The notes beneath the pieces are model-generated. The model made no database searches and had not been told where the DNA came from. It saw only the letters and a program-made list of their open reading frames with translations. 64,000 nucleotides of DNA from positions 20,717,001 through 20,781,000 of the forward strand of contig NC_067290.1 of assembly GCF_020740795.1 (NCBI RefSeq). Reading direction: 5' to 3'. How positions within the stretch are numbered: the stretch's first letter is position 1; each line of letters starts with the position of its first letter. The position numbers and the translations under genes are program-made. The stretch is from Apus apus (Eukaryota > Chordata > Aves > Apodiformes > Apodidae). Positions 12,023 to 25,900 of the stretch are shown piece after piece.

Positions 12023-14060
12023 AACGCAGAAGGTGCTGGCTGGTGCTCTCTTGCTGCTCCCTATTCTTGGCATCATGGGTTGGGCATCCCTGGCCTTGCC
12101 CTCTCCAGGTGCCACCAGCACCCGCCTCCAAAAGGGCTCCTCACATTCCGTGCCTGGAGAGCCATTGCCAAGGGGCCCCGCTGTGCTCCTTGCCAGGAGG
12201 AGCTATTTCACAGCCACCATAAAAGACCTGCTTTGGATACTGAATTGCTCTGCAAACCCAGGAGGAGGATGGGAGAACGTGGCGGGGGCTGGAGAGCTGG
12301 CACAGCCTTCCTGAGGCTGCCTTGCCCACGGCCTGAAGGAGGCTCGGTCCTCAGGAAGGTGGGCAAACTCCTCGCTGAGCTGAGAGGCTCCATGGAGAAA
12401 TTAACTCTGGCAGTGAAAGCACAGTACTTAGGTGAGTCTCAAGTAATCTTGAGGTATACAGATGTTTCTGTGGGAGCTCTTGGCAGAGTGTGAAGGCTGA
12501 GAGAGGGTCTGGCTGCTGGCAGTGTGTGGTGGTGCTGCTTCAGTTGTTCTGTGGTTGTGTTGATGCTCTTAAGAGGAAGGGTTGGCCTAAATTTCTCACT
12601 AAGCATTTATTTTGCTTTTGTGCAAGGACCAGAGGAAGGTTTTCCTCTGTTTCTGGTCCATTTCGAGCTGGGAGCTCCTGCCATGGCTGTGATCAAAGCT
12701 GTAACTGCAAAGGGAAAGTGGGTATTAAAGTTCAAGTTCTGTTGATACTTTTGCTTTCCTCCAGAGACCAAGCACTGCCACGTGCCCAGTTCAGCCCCTG
12801 ACCCCCAAGACAGAGCATTTCCCCTCCTGGGAGCAATCACCTTTCCTGGGACACTGTCCCAGATGCCCCATGGTCCCTACCTGGGACACACACGAGAGAC
12901 TCAGACACTTTTGATGTGGTTGCTGGACCTACAGTTTCCAACCACAGACAGAAACAGTAAAAAACCTTGGTCAGCTTTTGTGGATATTGCTCAGAAAAAT
13001 AGCTTTATTTCTGGAGAGAGATTGCGATTGTTTCTCTTCATAATCTCCAAAGGTTAAGCTGTCTGGTGCAAGTTTTTCCAATAATGATCCCCAGTATATT
13101 TTGCATGTGTTTTCTTCTCTTGTTTAAAAAATACCCATTGAATTAAGGAATCCTGTTTGTTTTGGCACAGTGTCATGCAGGCCATTTCAAAGGAAAGAAA
13201 ATCCTTACAGAACAAGAGAAAGATGATGAAAGTTGCTGGGTCCTTTTCCCACATGGCATGGAGAGCTTTGTCATAGGTCAGAGATCTGCAGAAGACAAAC
13301 CCCAGAAAAGTCAGAAAGGCTGAGCTCCACCTTACCCTACAGGTAAATCCCACACTTTTATTAGACAGGAATATTTTACTTATATAAAGAGAAATCAAAG
13401 ATTATGTGGGGGCACTAAGGTTTGAAAGACATCTCAGAAGAAACTCAGCTCTGAACTATTGTCCCAAGGGTGAGGAACAAGTACAGGACATGAGGAGCAA
13501 GGCTGCAGCATGTGGAGGGAAATGTGTTTGATTTCAACATAAACATTACTTTATAAGAGGTGGCAATTTCATACAGCTTGTGCAGATTTCACCCTGTTAA
13601 AAAAAATAAAAAATACAAAAAGGACACTTTGGCATAAGCTTGGAAGGAATGGGAATGAATCTATCCCTGATACAAGGGCAAGTCCCGGGGAGCTGTATTT
13701 CCTGCTGAATTCCTGGAGCGACAGCCACGCTGACACCAAGTTTTGTAATTCTGTGCTATTGCAAGGAGCAAAGTCATTTAGCTGGGGAGGTAATGATTCT
13801 GTGGCTACCTTTTCTATTTTTTGCGTGCCAGTGAAGGCCATGCCTTTGTGTCAGGCCACAGATAATGTACAGGGGGGAATATCAATTATGCAAACCACCC
13901 CGAGATGTCAGCATCCACGTTAAGAACATAAGCACTTTGAAATAAGTCAGTGAGAGCTACTGTGAAGAGATGCCAATGTTCTCCATCAGATAATGAAGGA
14001 GCTGTGTGCAGAAAAGATGAGATTCCAGTTTGTGTGTCTGTAGAGAGGAGGCAGGACTGG

Positions 14061-14088
14061 GTGCCTGGGCGCCATGGTAACCAGGCAC
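14061..14088. promoter_or_regulatory. 28-bp near-palindrome with RFX-type X-box
   Basis: Perfect 8-bp outer arms GTGCCTGG (14061-14068) and CCAGGCAC (14081-14088) flank a central CCATGG (14072-14077). Only the three-base spacers on each side fail to pair. The inner GCGCCATGGTAAC closely matches the RFX X-box pattern of two half sites meeting at CCATGG. RFX factors bind such sites as dimers, often at ciliary and neural genes (established knowledge). Function here is inference. Confidence 0.35.
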
Positions 14089-15377
14089 AGCACACGGGGT
14101 ATAAATATCAGAACAGCACAGTCCTCACTTTCTTCTGGGATGTGCTGCTCACAACTTTGTAATGACCTCAGTCAAAAACTAGGCCGAACGCCAGCACTTA
14201 TCATCACTAAAAGGACATTCCTCTGGCAGGTAACATTTGAAAAGGTTGTTAATGGTGGAGCTTTGCTGGTGAAAGGGGAGAGGTAAAAAGTGCATGTGTA
14301 GGGGATCGCTTCTAATTTATGATTAGCCACAATCTTCTATTACCTTTCATCACCACCACCACATATTTAAAAAACAGCTTAAATCAGATATTGTTGATGG
14401 TGGATAATTATATTTCATAGGATCCCTGCCCGGGCTCTTCCCAGGGTACCTCTGCAGCTGTGCCCAGCTGTGCCCCAGCCAGTCCCGCTGGCATTGGGTT
14501 TGGAAAGGGGGAACTTCAGGAGGTTCTGAGTGGCCACCGAGCGCTGGGCCTCACTTTAGCCTGTTTTCACACCTTTAGATGAGTGCTGAAGGAAGCAATC
14601 TAAGCAAAACCAGATTGCCTTGGAAGTCATGGCTCTTCCCGTCTCCAAATTCTCCATTTTTAAAGTTCTTAACATTCAATTTGAAACTATTTGCTAGAAA
14701 GAAGAGATGGTTTAGGAATCTATCGAAGGTACTGAAGAAGGAAGATTTTTACACATTCAGACTTCACAGCTGTATTGTATTTTACTGGGATAACCACTCA
14801 CTGCTTTTCCCTGTGGTGTCCTAGGAAAGGTGCCCTACCTTCTGCTTGGCCCTGGTTTCATGGTTTGGATTTTAATGAATCTGTTCACATTATGAAGGAA
14901 CTGATGGAAAAACCTGCGTATTTGCATTGCTCAAAGAGAACGAGTATGAGGCTTATTAGGGGATATTTAGCATTAGTTATCTCCTACAAAGTTCAGAAAT
15001 CTTTTTTTATTTGATAGATGTTTCTATTACTCAGTAAAAAAAATGTTGTGTTTGAGATGTAGCTGTGCAGAAGTGTGAAGAACTAATTCACACTGTGATA
15101 AAATAGTTATGTAAATGAGATGGGGAGGGATCATTTATCTGCAAGATTACTTGGGAATAGTATCCATCACCAGGATCAGAAAATGAAGCCCTATTCCAGC
15201 ACAGGAGAAGTGATCCTGTGGCCAATAATATTTGCACACAGGGAAGTGTGCTCCCCTCACCTGCTGCTCTCCTGGGAGAGCTTTCCTTCCCTGCATGGGG
15301 GATCTGAGAGGAGATTTTACTGTTGTCTAGTGACTGCCTGGGCTCCCAACATTCTTTCCCAGACTCTGCAGCATGGA

Positions 15378-15422
15378 AGGTGATGCCAGCAGAGGTGATG
15401 CCAGCAGAAGTGATGCCAACCA
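15378..15422. repeat. 15-bp tandem repeat, three copies
   Basis: The unit AGGTGATGCCAGCAG occurs at 15378-15392 and 15393-15407 exactly, then a diverged copy AAGTGATGCCAACCA follows at 15408-15422. It is a small minisatellite. Confidence 0.85.
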
Positions 15423-16567
15423 GCCCACAGAGATTTTCCAGTTTATCCCCACTATCCATTAATATAAACAGTCATTAAACAGCATTTAAATTAGATGTCA
15501 GTAGAAGGAAAAAGAAATTCCAACATAAAGGTGATGGTAATAACTCTGTGTGGCTGAGGCAGTATTCATCCTCTGGATCCACCCCATGCACACGTAGTGT
15601 GAGTGACTGCAGGGAAAAGCAGAGGAAGGAAGGTCAGACCTGCTGGGTGTGTTGGTAGCAGCAGCGTGGGAGCTGCCAGCAGCACCTGTGGGACAACCAC
15701 GAGAGTGCCTGAGAAGAGGCTGTACTGGGAAATGGGACAGGCAGGGTTAAAACTGACAATGAAATCTGAAATTTTAATTTAAATGTTAAATTTCCAGCAA
15801 AGGATGTCCCTTCTTCAGCATTCCTGGGACACAGGACCTTTTCTGGTTTTCAGCAAGCATACTTTGAAGAGAGGACTGTTGAGTAATGTTTGTCTGGGAA
15901 TCATTTGCAGACAGAGAAGCTCATTCAGACTTGTGTGTGTGAATATATATCTGTGTGTATTCCCAGTGATTTGAGACTGAGCCTTGATCCCATGGAGAGC
16001 TTTTCCACAGTTTGAATGTGTTACTTTTGACAGCAAAGGTAATAATGCCCTTGTTGCCCTGTTAGAAGCATGAAGAGATCTGCAATTTTTCAACTTTATT
16101 TTAAGTTTAGTTGCCATTATAGGCATTAACAACAGCTCCAGAGTAGAAATCCTGGTGTTTGCTAAAGCAAAGGGGACACGTTTAGAGTTACAGTCCTGTA
16201 GCCATTAGTTGTGCAGCCCCCTAGAATCTGTGCTGAAGATGGGTAGAAGGAAGAGTCTTGGAACAAAACCTGAGCTTGTCTAAAGCATGGATGGAAACTG
16301 GTGTTTGGGAAGGTGCTCCTGCCTCCCCAGGCTGTTAGGAAATGTGCTCATGTAGGTGAAGTGTTTGACTATCTCAGGTGTAAACATCATGGGATGGGCA
16401 ATAATTCACAACAGGATAGGTAAGGAAGAGATGGAATATGCAGCAGAGGCACAGCTGATGCACGAGGGGCTTCCTTCAATAATTCATTCACTATCTGCCC
16501 TAGAGCAGCACTGCTGTGTGTCCTGCATAGACTTACACACAAAGGTAGATTTGATTGCAGTTTTCTC

Positions 16568-16583
16568 TTTTTTTTTTTTTTTT
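16568..16583. repeat. T16 mononucleotide run
   Basis: Sixteen T residues. A simple repeat, possibly the poly(A) of an old minus-strand insertion, but no retroposon body is recognisable. Confidence 0.85.
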
Positions 16584-19500
16584 AAGCAAAGAAAACTTAA
16601 TTTCATATTGTTATAGAAGCATAATTGGTTTAATTATTTAAACCTTTCTAACTGCATAGAGAAGGAAATGGCATAGTTTCTCATTTCCCACATGCCACAC
16701 TGTTACTAACAGAGCTGAGAATAGTCTCCTCCGAGATTGTTTTGTTGCTTTTAATGCAAAACTATTTTTTCATGTCATAAACTCAGCAAAGTGTAAGTCT
16801 CCATAGCAAATGGTTGTGCTGGATCTGATTTGTACTGCAGGCTGCTTCTTATGTAAAATAAGGAAGATGATACAAATTGGAGGTAATAGGCTAGAATGTG
16901 GAATGAAAGTAGATTATGTTTTGTACTTGATGCTATTTAGCACCTTGAACCTGTGAGACTAAGGAGTTTGTTCGAGCATCTTCTGCCAAATCATCATCTG
17001 TTTTTTTCCTGGGAGACCTGTTACAAGGATCATGCAATAAAAAGCACAGAGGTATTTGACCTTCAGGACCCCATAATAGGTTGTAGCATGGCTAACAAGA
17101 GTGTTAAAAAAATGTTCCTTTCTTCATCTGTAGGCTGGGAGAATTTATCCTGAGATGTGAGAGACTTGCCTGGGAGGCCTGCAAGAGCCTCTTTCTCTTG
17201 CCACTATATAAATAGAAGCACAATGCAGTGGGCAACATTATAGGAAGATGTTCCTCCTTCTTCACTCTTTATTTAAAGGTAGGTGAATTTAATGTTTGAA
17301 CCTTTAGGTATCTCACAAAATGTAGACTGTACTTTCCAAGTAAAATTGTGACAGCATCTCTGGAAAAACATACCCTTCCACTGGTTAAGCATGACAAATG
17401 CCCTGACAGCACTGGCTCAGCACCCTTGCTGGGCAAGAGTGGCTTCTATGTATGTTTTATGTGCAAGAAAAATGCCAAAGAGTGGGAGAGAGTTTTGCAG
17501 GTGGCTGTTGAGAAAATCTTGTGCAAAACTGAAGAGATTTAGCCTTGGAGCTCTGTACCTGACAGTAACTGCACTTTTAGTCTGTACTAGCTGTGGTCCT
17601 TGAATTCTCATTTGGTAATAGAAAGTATAAATTGGATGATAGATAGTGATTCATTCTCCAAAAATTCATGTGACCTTTTATTTTTCTTAATTCAACTTCT
17701 GGAATGTTCATTTAATATAGAAACTCCATGGTCTGATCCATCTCCGATTCATACTCTCTTGTCTAGTGAGTTTTATTAATTGCAACACCTTCAGCTGTTG
17801 TTTTGTTTAGATAACAAAGGACAATTCAGCATCAAGAAAATTAATTTTCCTGTTTCACATGTTGTTTTTTATTTTTTCTTGTAGTTGTTAAACAAATTCT
17901 AGAAAATAGCTGCAATAATATGGAAAGAGAGAGACTGGAGTAAACATTGATCTTTAAGTGGAATAATTTATGGTACCAACTTAATAAGTGGTGTGACATG
18001 AGCAGCTCACCATCCATTTATCATGCATCGATAGTTTGATACCTGAATTTTTAACATCACTTTGACATAATAAAGGACCTGCCAACATTCCCATTAAAAC
18101 TATGAGATTTTAGGAGTTTCTGCTTTGACTATGAATACCAGTATTTGTAACTTGTGAATTATTATGCAGAGTAGCAATCTGTGAATGACTTATTCCAGAA
18201 TCTATAAAAAAAATTAAGACTTTGACATTTTTGAACTTTAGGAGGACATCTTCCTCTTTCCAAAAGAAAAGTCTTATGAATACTTTTAATTACTTCCACC
18301 ATAAAAAAAGTTTACAAACTAAGAGACAGTTCCTGAACTAAAATAAATCACTTTAATTCCACAGATGGCAAGGAGACAGCAATCTCCATTAAAAGGTTCT
18401 GATGAGAGTTGTCTTGAGCTGTAGTTTGCTGGCATAATAGCTCCAGGCTGATCACATACCCTGCCAGTAGCTGTATTGTGGTTATAGTCAGGGAAATGAA
18501 TGTGAAAAAATAGCATTTCAGCTTCCATGGCTGCTCTCCACAGCCTCATCTCAGAGAGTTCCCAGTCTGGTTTGGTCAATGTGGAGGTCACATCAGTGTC
18601 TGGTGACTGCAAGGTTTTTAACTGTGCTGCAGATTATAATGTCAAGTCAAATTATTTGCTTCTCAACCACTTTCATCTGATTTAAAACATGCTAGAAAGC
18701 AGAATGAAAGCCCTGACATTCCCAAGGTGGCTGACTTCACCGTGCCATCCATAAGCCTAGCTTGTCAGTGGGATAACATGTAAACATGGTTCAAAAGGTT
18801 ATGATTTACGTCCAGCTTCTCCACACTTGCTTTTTCTTGTGAAATCATCTTTAAATAAGGCTCATGTTAATAATTTCAAATGTATGGCTGGTTTAGGTAC
18901 CTAGTGTTCCTCTGCTTCAACCTCTACTTCAAATTTTGCAGAGGATCACAAGACCCAGTGCTGTGGGTGCAGTGCTGGGTATCAGGTACGGAGCTCATTT
19001 AGCCACTGTGGACTTAGGGAAGGTGCAAGGGCTTGGGGAAGCCTGAGGAGAAGGGGGAGGTTCCCACCAAACACTTTCACCATGGTCTAAATCTACAGAG
19101 TTTGTTTTCAAAGACCTATGGGGGAAAAAGCACTCCTTGTTCTGCAGGCAGCCTATGGCATCCTCATTAACAAGGTGCCACCAAGGTCCCTCGCTGTGAC
19201 AATGTGTGTCAGCTGTGACGCCGGGTGCTTGGGGTCCAAGCCAGAATGAGCAGACACGGGGGTATGGAGCAGGCATGGGGCTCTCATACACAAATGATGT
19301 TACCAGACATCTAGACTAGTTTAGAGTGAAGTCTGCTTAAAAAGTGATTTTTGCTTTCTTAGTCTGAAACCTACATCCTCACTTCCATTCCTTCTGGGTA
19401 ATATATAAACACCTCTAATGAGTGGAGACTTTGAAATAGCTTCACTTTTTGGTTTTGCTGGTTCAAGATCCCATAAAAAGAGAGATGTGGAAAACAGAAA

Positions 19501-21059
19501 TTGTGGTTAATGGGATAATAGTGAAAAATGAGTTAACTAGTCTGCTAAATTCTATTTATATCCACAGTTTCTAAGGACTTGAAATTAAAAGAATTTGTGA
19601 TTATGTTTTTCTTATCTTAGGTTGCAGGGATGTAATGTACCATCTGTAACTGGTTAGACATTATTGTTGTGACATTTGATCTCTATGTTGATACTTCATT
19701 ACTGTAGATCTCTTAGAAACAGGAAAGGGAATTGTGAAATTTAAAAACAAATTATGGTTTGTTGGTTTTTCAGTAACTGGATCATGTAAGAGCTCCATTT
19801 TTAGTAAGAAATAATGACTTGCTTTATTTAGAGACTATTTAAAATGCTCTTGAGGAATCTATTGAATATTTCGACACAACAGATAAATCAGCAGCAGATT
19901 CAAAATTAGTTCTGCTCTGTTATACATTACAATATGTTCTATATTATGGTGCATATTATACATCCCTTGAACACTCGCACGTTTGATAAGGAGGAAGAGC
20001 TAGAGTCTGTTCTCAAAGCTGTTTCTAACATATGATCAACCTCACCCCTTGAAAACCTGCCAGAATTCGTCTTTGAGGTACAAAGTTGGTTTATTTGTGT
20101 ATTTGTGGATGGTCTCCAATACGATGTAGAGGGCAGTTGTAATAGTGTTTTTCTCTTTTGGTGTTGCAAATTATTTAATCCAGAAGTAATTAGAAGAGAG
20201 TTAACGGTTCAGCTGAACTTTTAACTAATAGAACTGACCCAGTTCCTGTCAAAAATAATTAGGATAAAAATTACCCTCCCTAAGTAACTCTTCCAAGATG
20301 AAAAACTGGGCACCAGGGTGCAGGTGCTGGAGCTGCTCGGGTGAGCTGCAACCCAAGCCTGGCACCAAAACCCTGTCTGCTCTGTGATGCCAGAGTCACT
20401 AAACTGCCTTCTGGGTTAATGAAAAGCTGCATTCTTTGCTAATTTCATGCCTTCTCAGATTGACCAGGTCCTTGCTGGAATGAGCAGGAACCTTTCCATT
20501 GCAGCAAGCCATGATGTCCTGCTGAAGCCCATGCTGGTGCCTGTCCCTGTGTCCTGCTGGCCTTGCCTACAGTCCTGTAAACTCTGCTTGGATTCATCTC
20601 CCCAAGGAAAGGACTTGCCAGCCTTTGGAATGACAGTGAACTGATCAGGTGGTGTTTTTTTCCCCCACCAAACATAACTAGGAGCATTCACTAAAACTTT
20701 CAGCTGAGCAGTGTTTGGCCAACAGCTGCAGCTTTGCCTTGGAGAACAGGTTTGGTTTAGGCTGACATTAGAGACACATCCCCATGTCTGAGCAGGCCTC
20801 AAGGCAGCTGACTCTGTGAGGAATGCACAGGAGCTCCCTTGCTTTTTGCTGTTCAAGAACATTAGTTGTGTTGAGGAAAAAAAAGAGAGATGGAGATAAA
20901 GGCAAGAGCAGTGAGGAGAGGGGAGAGTCTGTCACTGGCGTGGTGGCAAGCACTGGCCTGCCAGGCTCTTCTGTCTGCATTAACCACTGCTTTAGGTAAC
21001 GTTTTATCTTCTTTGGCCTTGGGCCTTGTTATTCAGAATAACATATAATAATAAAGGAG

Positions 21060-21195
21060 CATTTTGAGTGATTTTGTTAGAAATATATCAGACTGTCTAA
21101 CAGTCTGGTGGCATCAATAATTCCCTATTAAGCCCTCTACACCCATTACGGTTTGTGCTTTCACTTTTTTTCTTAGTTAGTTTCCAGGCAACCGG
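21060..21195. promoter_or_regulatory. Candidate element: hairpin plus X-box-like motif
   Basis: CAGACTG (21089-21095) and CAGTCTG (21101-21107) form a perfect 7-bp inverted repeat with a five-base loop. The words CAGAC and GTCTG are SMAD-type sites. GTTTCCAGGCAAC at 21180-21192 differs at one base from an RFX X-box with a short spacer. The flanking sequence is low in repeats. The grouping suggests a regulatory element, but conservation was not testable. Confidence 0.2.
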
Positions 21196-21707
21196 CAAGA
21201 ACTGAATTACATTAAGCTATTAATTCAGGACTGCATGCCAGCTCTGGGTTATGCAGCAGGTTTGTTCCTCTCACATCCAGGTTCCCTCATAAAAACCCCT
21301 TTATTGGTTTAATCTTCACTGGTACCCAGCCCAGAGAATTGATTGTAAAATGACGGGGCCAATAAGTGATTTTTGTTCTTGTTTGTTTTTTAACGCTTGC
21401 TGGTGAGGTTGATTTTTTATGTGTAGTGAAGGAGAAGTCTGTGAGGAGGGTCTGGTGTTAGTCACCATAAATATATACTGCTGCCTATCAGTGAGTTCTT
21501 CAATACCACGTAACATATTGGCTCATATTAAGATCTCAATTAAGAAGACTCCTCATTGGTTTCCTCATGGGGTGTAAATGGGAAGATTGTTTATCAAGAA
21601 CATTTAACTTGTGAGACCTCTCTTTATCCAAAGAAAAAGTGTGCCCAGCCTTCCTCTGCTGCTATTGCAACCCCCCAAAAATGTGATTTAGAATTTCATG
21701 CATAACT

Positions 21708-21776
21708 GTGGGATGCAGGATGTGGAATGTATCATGTGGGATGTCAATGCAGGATGTAGGATGCAGGACGTAGGGT
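21708..21776. repeat. Degenerate GGATGYA minisatellite
   Basis: The word GGATGYA or close variants recurs about every 7 bases, including GGATGCA, GGATGTG, GGATGTC, GGATGTA and GGACGTA. The array is decayed, with several insertions. Confidence 0.7.
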
Positions 21777-22873
21777 GGGGGAAGCGATGGCCCACCAGGC
21801 AGTGTGGCACGAGCAGCACTGCTGCTCTTCTGATCTTGCAGATCTGGGCACTCACTCTGGCCATTGGCTGCAAATTGTCCTCTAGCCTTTTGTTGAAGAA
21901 AACCAGGAAACAGAGAGTTGTTTATGTGTGCATATTCTGGAAAAATAAAATGTGAGAAATCCTTTCAATGACAGCAAGCTTGGTATCAGAATCAGAGTAT
22001 CATTTTTATAATTTGAACTCCAATAGGCAGATATTATGTCAAAGATCCCTTCCTTTCAAGGGAACATCTGGATTAAGAATGCAGTTTGTTAGTTTGTTAA
22101 TTAATACTTGGATGGAAAGTGTCTGTACATCAATAAGTCAAAAATAAAGAAGCAGCAGTAATGAGTCGTAACCACCCCCAACGTGACATGAAAATCTTTG
22201 CAGATATTAAAAAGGAGTCATTTCAGTGTTCTGCTCTGCTGCTAAATGAATGTAGCACCAGCAAGGGGAACCAGACTGGCAGCTTGAAAATGAACTTCTC
22301 TGCTTATTCCCCAAAGGTCAGAGAGGCTGAGCTTGTCAGCTTCCCTCCCAGACCCAGCTGAAGGGAGAGAGCTGGAAGTGGGATAGAAATTTTGGGATGA
22401 AATTGCAGTTGTGTCTAATAATTATCATTTATGAGTTATGAAACCCAACCTGTGTTGAGCTATCATGTATTTTATCTAACAGGTCAGAAAAGGCCTTCTC
22501 AGTTCCACAACCTGTATTCACTAGGGCCAAACTCAAGAGTCTTCTGCAATCCAAGTATTTGTACTGTTTTTATCCTTGGCTCAGTCTTTGTATTGGTGTT
22601 GGTGAGTTGTGAGGTCTGGGACACTTAAGAAGTTGTGCTGGTGATCTTTGGTGAGGCTGCAATTAGAATAATCCATCTTAGGGAAAAGAACTTGTCTTTA
22701 TCCACTGCCAAAAATAACACACACAAAAAAAATAATAATAAATAATTAAATTATTCTAATAGACTGAAAACAAAGCACCAAGACAAAGGCCACTTCAGAT
22801 TAAGATGTGATGGCTTTTGTAACATGGTTGACTCAGGATGCAATTTTTTAAATTGTGGGGTTTTAACTTCATT

Positions 22874-22924
22874 AAAAACAAAAACAAAACAAAACAAACA
22901 AACAACCAAAACCAAAACCAAACA
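22874..22924. repeat. A-rich low-complexity tract (AAAAC / AACCAAA)
   Basis: About 50 bases made only of A and C, changing from AAAAC units to AAACC units. Simple repeat. Confidence 0.8.
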
Positions 22925-25900
22925 CCTACAGTTTTTAGCTGTTTCCGATTTCTGGTTTTCAGAGATTTGTGACTCTTAGAGGTGTCAAACTCAGACCACA
23001 AGGGATAAACGTGTCTTCACAAAACTTCACCTGAGAAACAAAATAATTAAAGGTCTCCTGTTTCTAAGCAGAGCACATAATATGTGCCCTTCCCTGTTGT
23101 AAGAAGCCATGAGAACTTGTATAGCTAAAAAGGTTTTTATGCCTCATTGGTTGCTCAGATCTCTTGGAACAATTTTAGTCACCAAACTAAGTGTTTCCCC
23201 CCCCTTTGCATTTATCATTCGAATGAAGAGTGTGTTGCCATCCTGAGGGTCTGTGGTTCTATCAGCACATCCAAAAACCTGTGGTCAACATGTTGAATCT
23301 CATCACGTTCTCTGTTGCTGGGACATACTTTATTAAACACTTTCATCACTTTCAACTGTGCATTCATGCCTCAACAGATTTATATCTGTAATGAGGGGAA
23401 CTGCTATTTACCAGCAGATATACGGCTGGTGGAAAGACACCTTTCAGCAACATAATTCAAATGTCATGAGTTATTACCCATTCCAGATTAATAGCACAGT
23501 TATTCCTTTTGCTACAGGTTAGGAACGTGGCTCCTGTCAGAAACCATTGGAAATTGTTCAGAAATACTGAGCAGCAACTATTTGCGATGGTCCGGCTGAA
23601 GAAAATCAGATGTAAGGGAAAGAAAGTGATCCCTCTCCAAGATCTATGTTCAGTAATGAGATATTTTTATTTAACCAAGTCTCTTAACAGATGGTGTTTC
23701 TAAATTTTGAGTATTAGGGCTGTTTTTCATGGAGGCCTCCACACAGTCTGATGTACCACAGATGAGATGTTGTATTTGAGCTTTAGTTGTGGGCTCATTG
23801 TGCTGCCACCTCTGGTTGCAGTCAGGCACCAGTGCAGGTCTCTGTGCAGTGACAGTCCTTGTGTCTGCAGCCACTGCCACCAGAAGCCCAGCTCCTGCCC
23901 AGGGGCTCCCTTCTGTGGCACCTGGAAGATGATGGTGGTTTACAAAAAATCAGCAATTTACTGTGTGTGCTCTGTAGAAGGTGTCTTCATGTATCAGAGC
24001 AGTTTCTTAGCCATTGTTATATGAGGCTGTTCCTGGAAGGTCTGTGCTCAACACCACCACCCTTGTCAGCCAATTTGCTGTTCTCATGGAAAGAAGCTTT
24101 AGAAGCAACAGTTTTCCATAAATCCATGTTGCCCTGGTGTTGAGAAGCAGACAATGGTGATGCCGACCAAGTCTAATCAACAGCCTGTTTGCTCCCCAGG
24201 ACTGAAAATGTGGAAATGACCATTTTTTCCCCAAATCTCGTACCCTGGGTGTCATCACACCACAACCAGTTCCCCAGACAGCATCGCTCTGACCTGCTGC
24301 CTGTGCCCCTGCTGCTCCCGCTGGAAGGTTTGGGCTCCTGATCTCTCCCCTAAGCTCATCCACACCCCATTTATACTCGTGTGTGCAGTGGTTTCAGCGG
24401 TCACTTCTGCTAAACTGTTCAAACCCTTCTGTCTGCTTTTGTAAACACTCTCTTATCCTTTGGAAATAGCAGTAAGACATTTTATTTTTCCCTGCACACC
24501 TTTTTCAGTATCAGAGACGTGTTCCTAGTTTGCCAGCCATGAATATGGAACACTCTGGCCAGTGTTTTCCTACTTCAATCTCTTTTCTCCACAAGCAATG
24601 CAAGGTGGGATTTTTTGTGAGGTGGCTTTGCAGGCAGCCTAGATGGAGGGTGACTGTGCACGTGTAATTCAAGAGAGCAGCTTTGGGGAAACATCAGCTG
24701 GGGGAAGTGAAAGAAGAGAAATCTGAATTCAATTGGATTTTTAGTAACTTCAGATTGCATTTGAATCATATTTACATGCTTTTCTGTTTCTCATATGTTT
24801 GCAAGCTTTATTGCTATAGTTCTAAGTGTCTTGGAGCTATGTGAATTAGTGGGTATGTTATTACTGAGCAGAAGATGAACTGCCTGAGCAAGAAATGAGA
24901 TCGTTCCCCAGAGTCCTACAGGGGAAAGCTGTGGAAAACCTGGAACTGAACCCAGGGCCCAGGAGAGGCAGAATGGCCCTGGAACATGTGGTGTTGTGGG
25001 CTGGGAACTGCCAGCAGGAAGCTCGACTCAAGTTTTAAGGCTCAATTAGCATGAAGCATGCCGAGGGAAGCAGGTACGTTTTGGGCAAAATGCTCCCTGC
25101 CTCTCACAGAGACCCAGGAGCTTTGCAGCTCACTCTCCATTGCTTCCAGCAACAGGGAAATGTGAGAATTTTGTGTAGTTCCAGGTTGAGAATTGAAAGT
25201 GAGAAATCATGTCACACCAAGAGCTCCAAGAGGAGCATCAGTAGGGGCTGGATTGATGGGAACGCCCAGAACTGATGGTGGTTTGAGTGTTGTTTCCATT
25301 GTTGGTTGTTACCTCTCTGGGAATGTTTTCCTAAGCAAGTATTTCAGGAGAAGGCAGAGACTTAACCAAATAAGAAGTTACTGTTCTTGAAAGAGAACTG
25401 CACTTTTAAAATGAAAAATGTCATGTGGCACAGTAAAAATAGGACCCTTGTCCTAAAGTCTTTAGGTCTGACATTAAAAGTATGCATTGGGGATTAATCA
25501 TCAACTGATCTTGGCATAGCAATTGGATTCAAGCTTTTTGCCTACATTGAAGACAAGTTATACAGACACTCATTGTCAATTAAATAATTTTAAATAATGC
25601 AGCTGCTAAGCTTGCCAGGTTTTGCTGCTGGTTTTCCAGCATTGGGCCTTTTGCTGCGTAACATCTTCACAGTCCAGTTTCTCCACCCCAACCATGCAGA
25701 GGGTGCAGTTCCTTCCTCTGTAAATACACAGAATCCGGCCCTGGGGGGAAATTAATCTTCTCCAAACTCCATTCCCTCACACCCCCCCTTGTGTTCGAGG
25801 GCCAGAGCTGCCCGACCCACCACAGGGTCTGCTGCGCACAGCACAGCACAACCACCAGGTGAAGGCATTGCCTGGAAACCTGAAATCCTGCTGAGAAACG

